Assembly (NCBI GenBank): GCA_002492045.1
Contig: DKXC01000143.1
Location: 1-8,095, forward strand
DNA from: Micrococcaceae bacterium UBA7136
GTDB taxonomy: Bacteria > Actinomycetota > Actinomycetes > Actinomycetales > Micrococcaceae
Reading direction: 5' to 3'
DNA: 8,095 nt
Each line of letters opens with the position of its first letter. The first letter of the stretch is position 1. The notes beneath the pieces were generated by a model, which was not told where the DNA came from, ran no database searches, and saw only the letters and a program-made list of their open reading frames with translations. The translations under genes were made by a program, and so were the position numbers. This document shows, piece after piece, positions 1-6,223 of this stretch.

Positions 1-548
1 GCGGCAGGCGGCATGGGTGCCTGCTGGGGGAAGCCGGGGAAGTGGGCGCCTGCGGGCTTGGGGGCCTGGGGGCGGGCCAGAATCTGGCGGGCGGCTTCTG
101 CTACCTGGGGTAGGGCCATGAGCTGGTAGCGGGCTGAGAGCAGTTGGGGGCGTACCCCGATGCCCTTACCGCCACTGCGGGAGGCCAGAAAAATCGCGTA
201 GATCATGCAGAAGGCAATGGCGATGGGCAGGATGGTGGCCAGGTTGACCAGCAGGGGGCTGTTACTGAGGGTGGAGTTGAGCAGGGCAGCTAGGGAGCCT
301 AATACTAGGCCCTGCCAGAGGCCGGCCAGGGCGGCCCGGGGGTAGGTCGCCTGCCCGGCAATGTATTCGACCTGGACGGGCTGGTCGCCCAGGATGTAGA
401 GGGATTGAATGGGGAACTGGTGGGCGGCCAGGAAGGTCAGGGCTTCGTTGAGGTCTTTTCGGTTGCTGTAGCTGGCGACCAGGAGGCCCGGGGGCAGGGT
501 TTGTTCTTTGGCGTAGCTGGCGGCGGGGGGTGGCTTGAGTTGGTCCAT
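1..548 (-). CDS. general stress protein, YflT-like N-terminal domain, two membrane spans (partial, C-terminus beyond left edge)
   Basis: The minus strand from ATG at 548 stays open to the window edge, giving 182 residues without a stop. Residues about 21-70 (LLVASYSNRKDL, then FPIQSLYILGDQ) resemble the YflT/general stress protein 17M-like domain common in actinobacteria. A hydrophobic pair follows at about 72-92 and 98-123, then a basic stretch (SRSGGKG, 123-129) and a Pro/Gln/Ala-rich tail starting near 160. I infer a membrane-attached stress protein; the biochemical role of the family is not established. The start is supported by a Shine-Dalgarno-like AAGGAAGA at 558-565, nine bases before ATG. 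It is divergent from the MgtE-like gene across 164 bases. The family call is by eye and fairly firm; the length is unknown because the gene is cut. Confidence 0.78.
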   Translation of the reverse strand, partial: MDQLKPPPAASYAKEQTLPPGLLVASYSNRKDLNEALTFLAAHQFPIQSLYILGDQPVQVEYIAGQATYPRAALAGLWQGLVLGSLAALLNSTLSNSPLLVNLATILPIAIAFCMIYAIFLASRSGGKGIGVRPQLLSARYQLMALPQVAEAARQILARPQAPKPAGAHFPGFPQQAPMPPA

Positions 549-675
549 GCTGTCTATTCTTCCTTAGTGCTTCTGGTCTGCTGGCTGGGTATCGCCGCCG
601 GTGAACGGAGGGGCGGGCGTCCGACGGCCTAGACCAAGGTCACGCTGCTGGGCGGCTTTTGGTGGTGGGCTTCCT

Positions 676-712
676 CTGGCACCTGCTGGGCGGGGCGAGT
701 ACCCTTGTTTAA
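676..712 (+). promoter_or_regulatory. candidate promoter giving a leaderless transcript for the MgtE_N/CBS gene
   Basis: CTGGCA at 676-681 matches four of six bases of TTGACA. TACCCT at 700-705 fits the TANNNT -10 pattern after an 18-base spacer. The GTG start at 713 follows the -10 box by seven bases, where transcription would begin, and no Shine-Dalgarno sequence is visible. An in-frame TAA (710-712) directly precedes GTG, so no longer N-terminus in this frame is possible. Leaderless transcription is inference from spacing. Confidence 0.4.
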
Positions 713-2020
713 GTGACTAGCCTACCCAAGAAGATCTTTATTGCCCGCCTGCTGGGCCTGGACGTTTTTGACCCTCACGGCGACCGCCTGGGCCGCCTGC
801 GTGATGTGGTGGTGCTTAAGAGTGGTTTTACCCAGTTCTCGGCGGTTGCTTCCCTGGCTAAGCTTAAGGAGCCGGTGGTGGTGGGTATTGTGATTGAGAT
901 TTTGGGTAAGAAGCGTATTTTTGTGCCTATGACCCGGGTTTTGAGTATTGATTCTACTCAGATTGTTTTGACGGGTCTGGTCAATTTGCGGCGCTTTGAG
1001 CAGCGGGGTGTTGAGGCCCTGGTGGTGGGTGAGCTTTTTGACCGGCAGGTGCAGTTGCGGGATGGTTCTGGCCGGGCCTTGATTGAGGATGTTGCGATGG
1101 AGCAGCGTCGTAATGGGGATTGGTTTATTTCTGAGCTTTTTGTCTCTCGGGGTTCTTCGTCGCTGATGCGGCGCCGTAAGGAGACTCTGATTATTGATTG
1201 GCATGAGGCTATTTTGTCGACGGATTTTGAGCCTCAGGCGGCGACTGCTTTTGTGGCGACCCATGAGGATTCTAATGCGGCTGACTTGGCTGATGCCATT
1301 CATGATATGCCGGATAAGCGCATGGTTGAGGTGGCTCAGGAGCTGCAGGATGAGCGTCTGGCGGATGTTTTGCAGGAGCTGCCGGAGGAGGATCAGGTTC
1401 AGATTCTGTCTCACCTGGAGGTTGCTCGTGCGGTCAACGTTTTGGAGGAGATGGAGCCGGATGATGCGGCTGACCTTCTGAGTGAGCTGTCTGATTCTCA
1501 GCGTGAGGAGCTTTTGACGCTGATGGATCCTGAGGATTCGGATGATGTGCGTCGTCTGCTGGAGTATGAGGAGGGCACTGCCGGTTCACTGATGAATCCG
1601 GTGCCTATTATCCTGTCGCCGGAGGCTACCGTGGCTGAGGCTTTGGCTCATATTCGGCAGGAGGAGATTCCACCGGCTATGGCGGCTGCCGTGATGGTGA
1701 CTCGTCCGCCTTTGGAGACCCCCACGGGCCGTTTTGTGGGGATTGTGCATATGCAGCGGCTGCTGCGCCACTCCCCTAGTGAGCAGGTGGGTAATATTCT
1801 GGATACTTCGATTGAGCCGGTGACGGATTCGGCCAGTATTGAGGAGGTTACCCGCGTTCTGGCCACCTACGACTTGACGATTGTGCCGGTGGTTAATGAT
1901 CATGACCGGCTGGTGGGGGCCGTGACGGTGGATGACGTTTTGGATGAGATGCTGCCGGATGACTGGCGCACCTATGATGATGGCACCCCGATCCGTAAGG
2001 TTGGGCGCCGCTACGAGTAA
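713..2020 (+). CDS. soluble PRC-barrel / MgtE_N / CBS-domain protein without the magnesium-channel membrane domain
   Basis: 435 residues from a GTG start. By eye: two PRC-barrel-like segments (about 10-80, with GDRLGRLRDVVV and KKRIFVPMTRV; about 103-165), an acidic helical MgtE N-terminal repeat region (about 187-287, with LQELPEEDQVQILSHL and LEEMEPDDAADLLSEL), and two CBS domains (about 291-352 and 364-415, with TIVPVVNDHDRLVG). In true MgtE channels these two regulatory domains sense Mg2+ and precede five membrane helices; here the protein ends about 20 residues after CBS2 and has no hydrophobic span, so it cannot itself be the channel. It is probably a cytosolic sensor or regulator, possibly binding adenine nucleotide or Mg2+. 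The DUF1003 gene follows after 19 bases, indicating one operon. Annotating it simply as a magnesium transporter would mislead. Third codon positions are rich in T and G, unlike the minus-strand genes. Confidence 0.88.
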   Translation: MTSLPKKIFIARLLGLDVFDPHGDRLGRLRDVVVLKSGFTQFSAVASLAKLKEPVVVGIVIEILGKKRIFVPMTRVLSIDSTQIVLTGLVNLRRFEQRGVEALVVGELFDRQVQLRDGSGRALIEDVAMEQRRNGDWFISELFVSRGSSSLMRRRKETLIIDWHEAILSTDFEPQAATAFVATHEDSNAADLADAIHDMPDKRMVEVAQELQDERLADVLQELPEEDQVQILSHLEVARAVNVLEEMEPDDAADLLSELSDSQREELLTLMDPEDSDDVRRLLEYEEGTAGSLMNPVPIILSPEATVAEALAHIRQEEIPPAMAAAVMVTRPPLETPTGRFVGIVHMQRLLRHSPSEQVGNILDTSIEPVTDSASIEEVTRVLATYDLTIVPVVNDHDRLVGAVTVDDVLDEMLPDDWRTYDDGTPIRKVGRRYE

Positions 2021-2025
2021 GCAGT

Positions 2026-2034
2026 AAAGGAGGG
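2026..2034 (+). promoter_or_regulatory. strong ribosome binding site for the DUF1003 gene
   Basis: AAAGGAGGG lies five bases before the ATG at 2040 and just after the TAA of the upstream gene. It fixes the DUF1003 start and contrasts with the absence of such a site at the first gene of the operon. Confidence 0.85.
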
Positions 2035-2039
2035 ATAGG

Positions 2040-2753
2040 ATGCAGAATCTAGGAACCCCGCAGGAGGCTAAGAAGCGGCGGTCTTTCTTTGGGTGGGGCA
2101 GTAACCCCAACCCGGATGCTTTTGGGCAGATGACCGAGAAGATTGCCCGTTTTATGGGTACGCCCCAGTTTTTGCTCTGGATGTCTGTTTTTTGTGCCCT
2201 CTGGCTGGGCTGGAATACTCTAGCCCCTGAGGAGTTGCAGTTTGATCCGCGGTCTCTCAACTTTACCCTGCTGACTCTGATGCTGTCTTTGCAGGCGTCC
2301 TATGCGGCGCCTCTGCTGCTGCTGGCCCAGAACCGGCAGGATGACCGGGACCGGGTGGTGGCCCAGCAGGACCGGCAGCGGGATCAGCGCAACCTGGAGG
2401 AGACTGAGTACCTGACCAGGGAGATTGCTTCTTTGCGGATTAGTTTGCGGGAGGTTGCTACCCGTGATTTTGTCCGCGGTGAGTTGCGTGATCTTTTGGA
2501 GGATATTCAGGAGGCTCAGCGTCGGCAAGAGGAGCTGCTGGCTCGGGCTGAGTTTTTGGCTGGCCGGGCGCACCTGGATGAGGAGGGTCAGGTGGCTGAG
2601 GGGGCTAACCCGCACCCGGCTACTTCTTCTTTTGAGGCCCTGGATGAGTCGACTAGGGAGCGGAAGCGGAAGAAGGTCATGGATATTGACCGGCCTGATG
2701 ATGATCTTTCTGTCCCCTCCCCTGCTTCTGCCCGTCCTTCTGATTCCCGCTAG
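2040..2753 (+). CDS. DUF1003-family membrane protein
   Basis: 237 residues. A basic N-terminus (KKRR at 11-14) is followed by two hydrophobic spans at about 43-61 (FLLWMSVFCALWLGW) and 74-96 (FTLLTLMLSLQASYAAPLLLL). Directly after the second span comes the polar NRQDDRDR segment (98-105) that marks DUF1003 proteins, then a long charged helix with coiled-coil character (about 106-172) and a low-complexity Ser/Pro/Asp tail. Most of the protein should therefore be cytoplasmic, anchored by a hairpin of two helices. The molecular function of DUF1003 is unknown. It lies between the channel-less MgtE_N/CBS gene and mrp, with 19 bases before it and 8 after it, so the three are probably cotranscribed. 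A role as membrane partner of the CBS protein is inference. Start fixed by a near-perfect Shine-Dalgarno sequence. Confidence 0.87.
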   Translation: MQNLGTPQEAKKRRSFFGWGSNPNPDAFGQMTEKIARFMGTPQFLLWMSVFCALWLGWNTLAPEELQFDPRSLNFTLLTLMLSLQASYAAPLLLLAQNRQDDRDRVVAQQDRQRDQRNLEETEYLTREIASLRISLREVATRDFVRGELRDLLEDIQEAQRRQEELLARAEFLAGRAHLDEEGQVAEGANPHPATSSFEALDESTRERKRKKVMDIDRPDDDLSVPSPASARPSDSR

Positions 2754-2761
2754 GAGTCTGT

Positions 2762-3901
2762 ATGTCTGCTCTTGAGTCTTCGCTTGATCCTTACCTGGTT
2801 TCTGCCTTGGGGCAGGTGATTGATCCTGAGTTGCGTCTGCCCATTACCGATTTGGGGATGGTGGCTGAGGCCTCTTTGGAGGGTTCTTTGGCCCGGGTGC
2901 GGGTTCTGCTGACGGTTGAGGGCTGCCCGCTTAAGGGGCGGATTGAGCAGGAGGTCTCTTCTGCCTTGCTGGCCCTGGATGGGGTGGAGCAGGTGCAGGT
3001 GGAGCTGGGTTACATGGATTCTGCCCAGCGCCTGGCCCTGCGGGATAGGTTGGGCCATACCCGTAAGAATCCTTTTGCCTCTCCTGATTCTTTGACCCGG
3101 GTTTTTGCGGTGGCTTCAGGTAAGGGCGGGGTGGGTAAGTCGTCGGCGACCGTGAATTTGGCGGCGGCGGCTGCTGCTTCTGGCCTGTCGGTGGGCATTA
3201 TTGATGCGGATGTTCACGGGTTTTCAGTCCCGGGTTTGTTGGGTGTTACTCAGGGCCCTACCCGCCTGGACGATATGATGCTGCCACCGGTGGTAGAGGC
3301 CCCGGCCGGTGGGGGCAGTATTAAGCTGATTTCTATTGGTATGTTTGTGGATCCGGCCCAGCCGGTGGCCTGGCGGGGGCCTATGCTGCACCGGGCTTTG
3401 GAGCAGTTTTTGACGGACGTCCATTTTGGGCAGCTGGATGCTCTTTTCTTGGATTTGCCGCCGGGGACGGGCGATATCGCGATTTCTATGTCTCAGTTGC
3501 TGCCATCTGCTGAGATTTTGTTGGTGTCTACCCCCCAGCTGGCTGCGGTGGATGTGGCTCAGCGGGCTGGCACTTTGAGTTTGCAGACGGGCCAGAAGGT
3601 GGCTGGTGTGCTAGAGAATATGGCCGCTATGCAGTTGCCGGATGGTTCCTCCCTGCCGCTCTTTGGTGAGGGTGGCGGCCAGCGGCTGGTGGAGTCTTTG
3701 AGTGCTTCGCTGGGCTATGAGGTGCCGCTGCTGGGGTCTGTTCCTTTGGATATGGGCCTGCGTCTGGGCGGGGATGCCGGGGTTCCCTTGGTCAGGTCTG
3801 AGCCAGATTCGCCTGCGGCTCGGGTACTGATTGAGGCGGCCCGTGCCCTGACTCACCGGCCCCGTGATCTAGCCGGTAAGCCCCTGCCCCTCAACCTCTA
3901 G
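2762..3901 (+). CDS. mrp: Mrp/ApbC-family P-loop ATPase, iron-sulfur cluster carrier type
   Basis: 379 residues, ATG preceded by AGGAG (2752-2756) that overlaps the DUF1003 stop codon. Residues about 10-85 form a MIP18/DUF59-type domain (DPELRLPITDLGMV). The deviant Walker A motif SGKGGVGKSS lies at 119-128, the switch/Walker B part LDLPPGTGDIAIS at 230-242, and GVLENMAAM at 282-290. Mrp/ApbC proteins are cytosolic ATPases that bind and transfer Fe-S clusters to target proteins. The C-terminal CxxC that holds the bridging cluster in enterobacterial ApbC is missing: the stretch after VLENM reads AAMQLPDGSSLPLFG. As I recall, mycobacterial Mrp also lacks it, so this is probably a lineage trait. 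Cluster carriage is therefore less certain than the ATPase assignment. The gene ends the operon and is followed by a terminator. Confidence 0.92.
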   Translation: MSALESSLDPYLVSALGQVIDPELRLPITDLGMVAEASLEGSLARVRVLLTVEGCPLKGRIEQEVSSALLALDGVEQVQVELGYMDSAQRLALRDRLGHTRKNPFASPDSLTRVFAVASGKGGVGKSSATVNLAAAAAASGLSVGIIDADVHGFSVPGLLGVTQGPTRLDDMMLPPVVEAPAGGGSIKLISIGMFVDPAQPVAWRGPMLHRALEQFLTDVHFGQLDALFLDLPPGTGDIAISMSQLLPSAEILLVSTPQLAAVDVAQRAGTLSLQTGQKVAGVLENMAAMQLPDGSSLPLFGEGGGQRLVESLSASLGYEVPLLGSVPLDMGLRLGGDAGVPLVRSEPDSPAARVLIEAARALTHRPRDLAGKPLPLNL

Positions 3902-3987
3902 TTCAGCTTCTCTTGCTTAGCTGTAACTTTTACAAACTGTGCTAAGGCGAGTAGGATTCCGACTAGGACGGCTAACTCAGCTAACAA
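3898..3987 (-). CDS. candidate 29-residue single-span membrane peptide (TTG start)
   Basis: On the minus strand a perfect AGGAGG (4001-3996) stands eight bases before TTG at 3987. The frame reads MLAELAVLVGILLALAQF, then VKVTAKQEKLN, and stops at TAG 3900-3898. Residues 2-18 form a plausible membrane helix and the tail is lysine-rich, as in many small bacterial membrane peptides and holin-like or type I toxins. An in-frame TAG at 4002-4000 rules out a longer form. Its stop overlaps the mrp stop in a CTAG (3898-3901) read from both strands. A candidate promoter lies at 4045-4073. I do not recognise a family; the evidence is the ribosome site, hydrophobicity and charge pattern only. Confidence 0.45.
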   Translation of the reverse strand: MLAELAVLVGILLALAQFVKVTAKQEKLN

Positions 3988-4012
3988 GATAGCCGCCTCC
4001 TATTCTTTTATG

Positions 4013-4051
4013 AGCGTGGCTCGGAACTTCCGGGCCACGCTATTATTTTAT
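4013..4051 (+). terminator. Rho-independent terminator of the mrp operon
   Basis: Arms 4013-4024 and 4030-4041 make a 12-bp stem (11 Watson-Crick pairs and one G-T) with loop AACTT, followed by the T-rich tail ATTATTTTAT. It lies 111 bases after the mrp stop. The reverse strand lacks a T-tract after the stem, so it should act for plus-strand transcripts. On the minus strand the same stem would fall at the 5' end of a transcript of the 29-residue ORF. Confidence 0.85.
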
Positions 4052-4073
4052 CCTTTTCTAGGTCTGCTCTCTA
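4045..4073 (-). promoter_or_regulatory. candidate promoter for the small minus-strand ORF behind mrp
   Basis: On the minus strand TAGAGA (4073-4068; four of six to TTGACA) is separated by 17 bases from TAAAAT (4050-4045; five of six to TATAAT). A start near 4038 would put about 50 bases of leader, opening with the terminator stem, before the TTG at 3987. It lies just beyond the tatB terminator, so the small ORF could be an independent unit. AT-rich terminator tails can mimic promoters, which limits confidence. Confidence 0.35.
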
Positions 4074-4080
4074 GCACTTA

Positions 4081-4123
4081 AAAGAGTCAGCCCCAGACAC
4101 TCAGGTCTGGGGCTGGTCTCTTT
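4081..4123. terminator. bidirectional terminator between tatB and the mrp operon
   Basis: CAGCCCCAGAC (4088-4098) pairs with GTCTGGGGCTG (4105-4115) around loop ACTCAG, and AAAGAG (4081-4086) faces CTCTTT (4118-4123) across a small internal bulge. Read on the minus strand the stem is followed by CTCTTTTAAG and starts about nine bases after the tatB stop, so it is mainly the tatB terminator. Read on the plus strand a short CTCTTT follows, giving a weaker second barrier for mrp transcripts. Confidence 0.82.
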
Positions 4124-4131
4124 GACAGGCT

Positions 4132-4512
4132 TTAGGTTGCCTCTAAGTCGAAGGGGGCCCAGGCGCCCTTGGGCAGGCGCTGGGTGACGGATTCAGCCGG
4201 ACGGTTAAGCTCAGCCTGGGCGGCTGCTGCGGCTTCTAGCTCCTTGCGGCGTTCTTCGTCGTCCTCTGCGAAGGCTTCACGCACAATGACGCGGGGGTCG
4301 TACTGGCGGGGGTCGTACTGGCGCCAGTTGATGTCGCCCAAATCTGGGCCCAGGGTGTCCTTGATATCGTCCTTAACATCGAAGGCCATTCGGCGGATGT
4401 ACTTGATGAATTCCTTGAGCTGCTGGGCGTATTCGGGCATGCGCTCAGGCCCGATCACGAAGAAGACCAGGATAACGAGGAAGATAAATTCGAGGCCGCT
4501 AATTCCAAACAC
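4132..4512 (-). CDS. tatB: Sec-independent (twin-arginine) protein translocase subunit TatB
   Basis: 126 residues from GTG at 4512. An N-terminal membrane helix (about 5-20, LEFIFLVILVFFVIG) is followed by the GPERMPEYAQQL hinge (21-32) and an amphipathic helix to about residue 50, then a charged variable tail. This is the TatA/TatB layout; the Glu at position 8 and the length favour TatB, which with TatC forms the receptor for folded twin-arginine substrates at the cytoplasmic membrane. No tatA or tatC is in the window. The start is forced: an in-frame TAA lies at 4524-4522 and the only start codon after it is this GTG, which has no Shine-Dalgarno sequence. Residues 64-73 contain QYDPR twice, encoded by an exact 15-bp tandem repeat. 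In many actinobacteria tatB follows sigE/rseA; here its upstream neighbour is the DUF3117 gene. Confidence 0.93.
   Translation of the reverse strand: MFGISGLEFIFLVILVFFVIGPERMPEYAQQLKEFIKYIRRMAFDVKDDIKDTLGPDLGDINWRQYDPRQYDPRVIVREAFAEDDEERRKELEAAAAAQAELNRPAESVTQRLPKGAWAPFDLEAT
4291..4320. repeat. exact 15-bp tandem duplication inside tatB
   Basis: GCGGGGGTCGTACTG occurs twice back to back (4291-4305, 4306-4320). It is in frame and encodes the duplicated RQYDP unit in the TatB tail. Perfect identity suggests a recent slippage duplication or homogenisation, although an imperfect form of this repeat may be usual in relatives. Confidence 0.9.
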
Positions 4513-4518
4513 AGCAGA

Positions 4519-4524
4519 AGATTA
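4519..4524 (-). promoter_or_regulatory. -10 box of a leaderless tatB promoter
   Basis: On the minus strand TAATCT (4524-4519) is followed by exactly six bases and then the GTG start (4512). The first G of GTG is at the expected transcription start. No good -35 hexamer is visible at 16-18 bases upstream. With a stop codon overlapping the -10 box and no Shine-Dalgarno site, leaderless expression is the simplest reading. Confidence 0.5.
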
Positions 4525-4630
4525 CCAGTATTCGCTGAGAAAAGCCCCCTTCTTCTCTCACCCAGAAAGCTTTAGGTCTTACTTCACAGGCTTGCCGGGG
4601 CTGATGGTGAGGTGGGGAGGCTTTCTTCTC

Positions 4631-4792
4631 TTAGAAGTCTTCTAGGCAGGCCTTGAGCTCTTGGACTTCTTCGTCGGTCAGGTCTAGAACCATGCGGCCG
4701 CCGCCTTCTAGCGGGATACGAAGGACCAGGGTGCGGCCTTCACGGACGAGTTCGAGGGGACCGTCACCGGTGCGAGGCTTTTGGGCTGCCAT
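4631..4792 (-). CDS. DUF3117-family microprotein
   Basis: A 53-residue protein from ATG at 4792 to TAA at 4633-4631. The N-terminus MAAQKPRTGDGPLELVREGR followed by LRIPLEGGGRMVLDLTDEE matches the highly conserved actinobacterial DUF3117 family (typically MKPRTGDGPMEVTKEGR and VPLEGGGRLV). It is probably a small soluble beta-rich protein; function unknown. The start is supported by AAAGGAGAA (about 4797-4805), a strong Shine-Dalgarno site. It has a single Cys (residue 49) near the C-terminus. It precedes tatB on the same strand with 118 bases between them, in which tatB has its own promoter-like element. No clear terminator separates the two genes. Confidence 0.92.
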   Translation of the reverse strand: MAAQKPRTGDGPLELVREGRTLVLRIPLEGGGRMVLDLTDEEVQELKACLEDF

Positions 4793-4851
4793 GGGGTTCT
4801 CCTTTGAGCTGGTGGGCAGGTGGTTCCTGGCCCTGGGCTAAACCTTCTTTA

Positions 4852-4883
4852 ATGATACCGACCCACTAGCTGCTTTTGTCGGT
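4852..4883 (-). promoter_or_regulatory. candidate promoter with dyad upstream of the DUF3117 gene
   Basis: On the minus strand TATCAT (4857-4852) is a possible -10 and CCGACA (4882-4877) a possible -35, with a long 19-base spacer. Perfect 6-bp arms ACCGAC/GTCGGT (4857-4862 and 4878-4883) embrace the spacer, so the -35 lies inside one arm. A regulator site or a chance dyad are both possible. The rest of 4793-4919 shows only a near-palindrome at 4887-4902 (GGCC arms around AGCTAGCA). Confidence 0.3.
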
Positions 4884-4919
4884 TTTGGCCAGCTAGCAGG
4901 CCCTCTTTTCCACAAGTTT

Positions 4920-6218
4920 TTAGGGCGGGTAGTCGCCACCGCCAGGTAGCTGCTTCCAATGCCAGAGCCAGCCCACCCAGCCCCACTGGGCCCCGGCGGC
5001 TGTCAGCACCAGGGCCAGCCGGTAGGCCCGGGAGGCTGAGAGGGCCACCAGGGGCAGGGCTAGGGGAAAGAGGGGCAGCAGCAGGCGGAAGGTGGAGGAC
5101 TGGGGGTTGAAGAAGATCAGCATGTAGAGCAGGTAGGCTGCGGCCCAGAGAATCAGGGCCGGGTGCAGGGTCCGCCAGGTCAGGGGTGAAAGCAGAAAGA
5201 GGATGACTACCAGCAGAAGCAGAACCAGCAGGATAGGCCCCAGTAGCTGGCCCAGGTAGAGCTGGGATTGGGTGACCCAGGGGATGAAGGGCAGGACTTC
5301 TTCTCCCCCGGCCCGCCAGGCGGCTTCGGTGGCGGTGTAGGCGTCTAGGCGTCCGGTGGTCAGCCAGGCAGCAGCTGGGTGGACGAAGGCGAAGGCGCAG
5401 ACGGCCAGGGCTGAGATCAACTGCCCGGCGGTGTCCTTGAGGGCTAGCAGGGGCTGCCCCTCGGCGCGGGCCTGACCGACCCAGCAGGCCAACCAGTAGA
5501 GGCCGATGGTGGCCCCCAGGGGTACACCGACCGGCCGGGTCAGGGCGGCAGCGAGTGCGGGCAACAACAGGAGCCAGTAGCGGCCCTGAACCAGGTAGAG
5601 CAGGGCCCAGGTGAGGAAGAGCAGGCCCAGGGCCTCTGCGTAACCGGTTTGAAGGATGGGGGCCACCGGGTTGAAGGCCACTAGGGCCAGGCCCCAGAGG
5701 GCCAGAGAATGGGCTTTTTCAGTGCTCTGCCGGGCCAGGGAGCTGGCGAAGAGGCGGTAGATTAGCCAGGCAGCCCCGAAACCAGCCGCCAGGGAAAGGC
5801 TGGGGGCAATCGCCCGGTAGTCCAGGCCGGTGGCCTGCATGAGCAAAGAGGAAACCCAGGGGTAGAGGGGGTAGAAGGCCCAAGGGTTTTGGGCCACATT
5901 CCCCCAGGAGTCCAGGGGCAGGGTGGAGGGGTAGCCGGTCAGGGCAATTTGCCGGTACCAGTCGGCGTCCCAGATGGTCACGAAGTCTAGGTAGGTCATG
6001 GGGCCGGAGGCCTGCCAGGGGCTGGTCGTTTGCTGCTGGCCTACCCGGCTAAAGATGAGTAGGCCCCAGAGGCGGGAGGCGGCGTAGATAACTAGTACCT
6101 GGGCTAGGGCGGGCAGGGCGGCCCAGTAGCCTGCCAGCTGGTAGGCCCAGCCGGTTAGGGTCAGGGATATCCGCTGGCTGAGGGCCGGGACGTCTGGCCG
6201 CTGCTGGGCCTGGGGCAT
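4920..6218 (-). CDS. GT-C fold mannosyltransferase-like integral membrane protein (PIG-V related)
   Basis: 432 residues with about nine to eleven hydrophobic spans distributed over the whole length. Motifs seen in PIG-V-like GT-C enzymes are present in order: IWDADWYRQIALTGYP (82-97) in the first external loop, AFYPLYPW (114-121), TGYAEALGLLFL (191-202), ALTRPVGVP (225-233) and STFRLLLPLFPLA (375-387). The acidic WDADW segment is the likely catalytic site. Such enzymes take sugar from a polyprenyl-phosphate donor, often dolichyl/polyprenyl-phosphomannose, and act at the outer membrane face; the acceptor here cannot be told, with cell-envelope glycans or lipoglycans as candidates. ATG at 6218 is preceded by GAGGAGGAAG. 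Codons end mostly in C or G. The leader contains one copy of the hairpin repeat described at 6238-6300. Confidence 0.75.
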   Translation of the reverse strand: MPQAQQRPDVPALSQRISLTLTGWAYQLAGYWAALPALAQVLVIYAASRLWGLLIFSRVGQQQTTSPWQASGPMTYLDFVTIWDADWYRQIALTGYPSTLPLDSWGNVAQNPWAFYPLYPWVSSLLMQATGLDYRAIAPSLSLAAGFGAAWLIYRLFASSLARQSTEKAHSLALWGLALVAFNPVAPILQTGYAEALGLLFLTWALLYLVQGRYWLLLLPALAAALTRPVGVPLGATIGLYWLACWVGQARAEGQPLLALKDTAGQLISALAVCAFAFVHPAAAWLTTGRLDAYTATEAAWRAGGEEVLPFIPWVTQSQLYLGQLLGPILLVLLLLVVILFLLSPLTWRTLHPALILWAAAYLLYMLIFFNPQSSTFRLLLPLFPLALPLVALSASRAYRLALVLTAAGAQWGWVGWLWHWKQLPGGGDYPP

Positions 6219-6223
6219 GGGGC

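Noticed and set aside
405..632. Plus-strand frame of 75 codons over the stress-protein start
   Set aside because: It is the shadow of the minus-strand stress protein, Gly-rich from its G-rich complement, and it runs through the divergent promoter region.
722..1414. Long minus-strand open frame (230 codons) opposite the MgtE_N/CBS gene
   Set aside because: It is antisense to a clearly conserved protein; its composition (many Asn, His, Gln, Leu) is what reversed T/G-rich codons produce, and it shows no domain.
1586..2260. Minus-strand frame of 224 codons across the MgtE-like/DUF1003 junction
   Set aside because: It crosses two well-supported genes in antisense, with Arg/His/Gln-rich low-complexity composition and no ribosome site.
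4513..4630. Possible terminator or small gene between the DUF3117 gene and tatB
   Set aside because: Only weak imperfect pairings (for example GAGAA/TTCTC around a C-run at 4537-4558) and no frame with a ribosome site; the only supported element is the tatB -10 box.
4169..4645. Plus-strand frame of 158 codons opposite tatB
   Set aside because: Ser/Arg-rich shadow of tatB and of the spacer toward the DUF3117 gene; no Shine-Dalgarno site and no recognisable domain.
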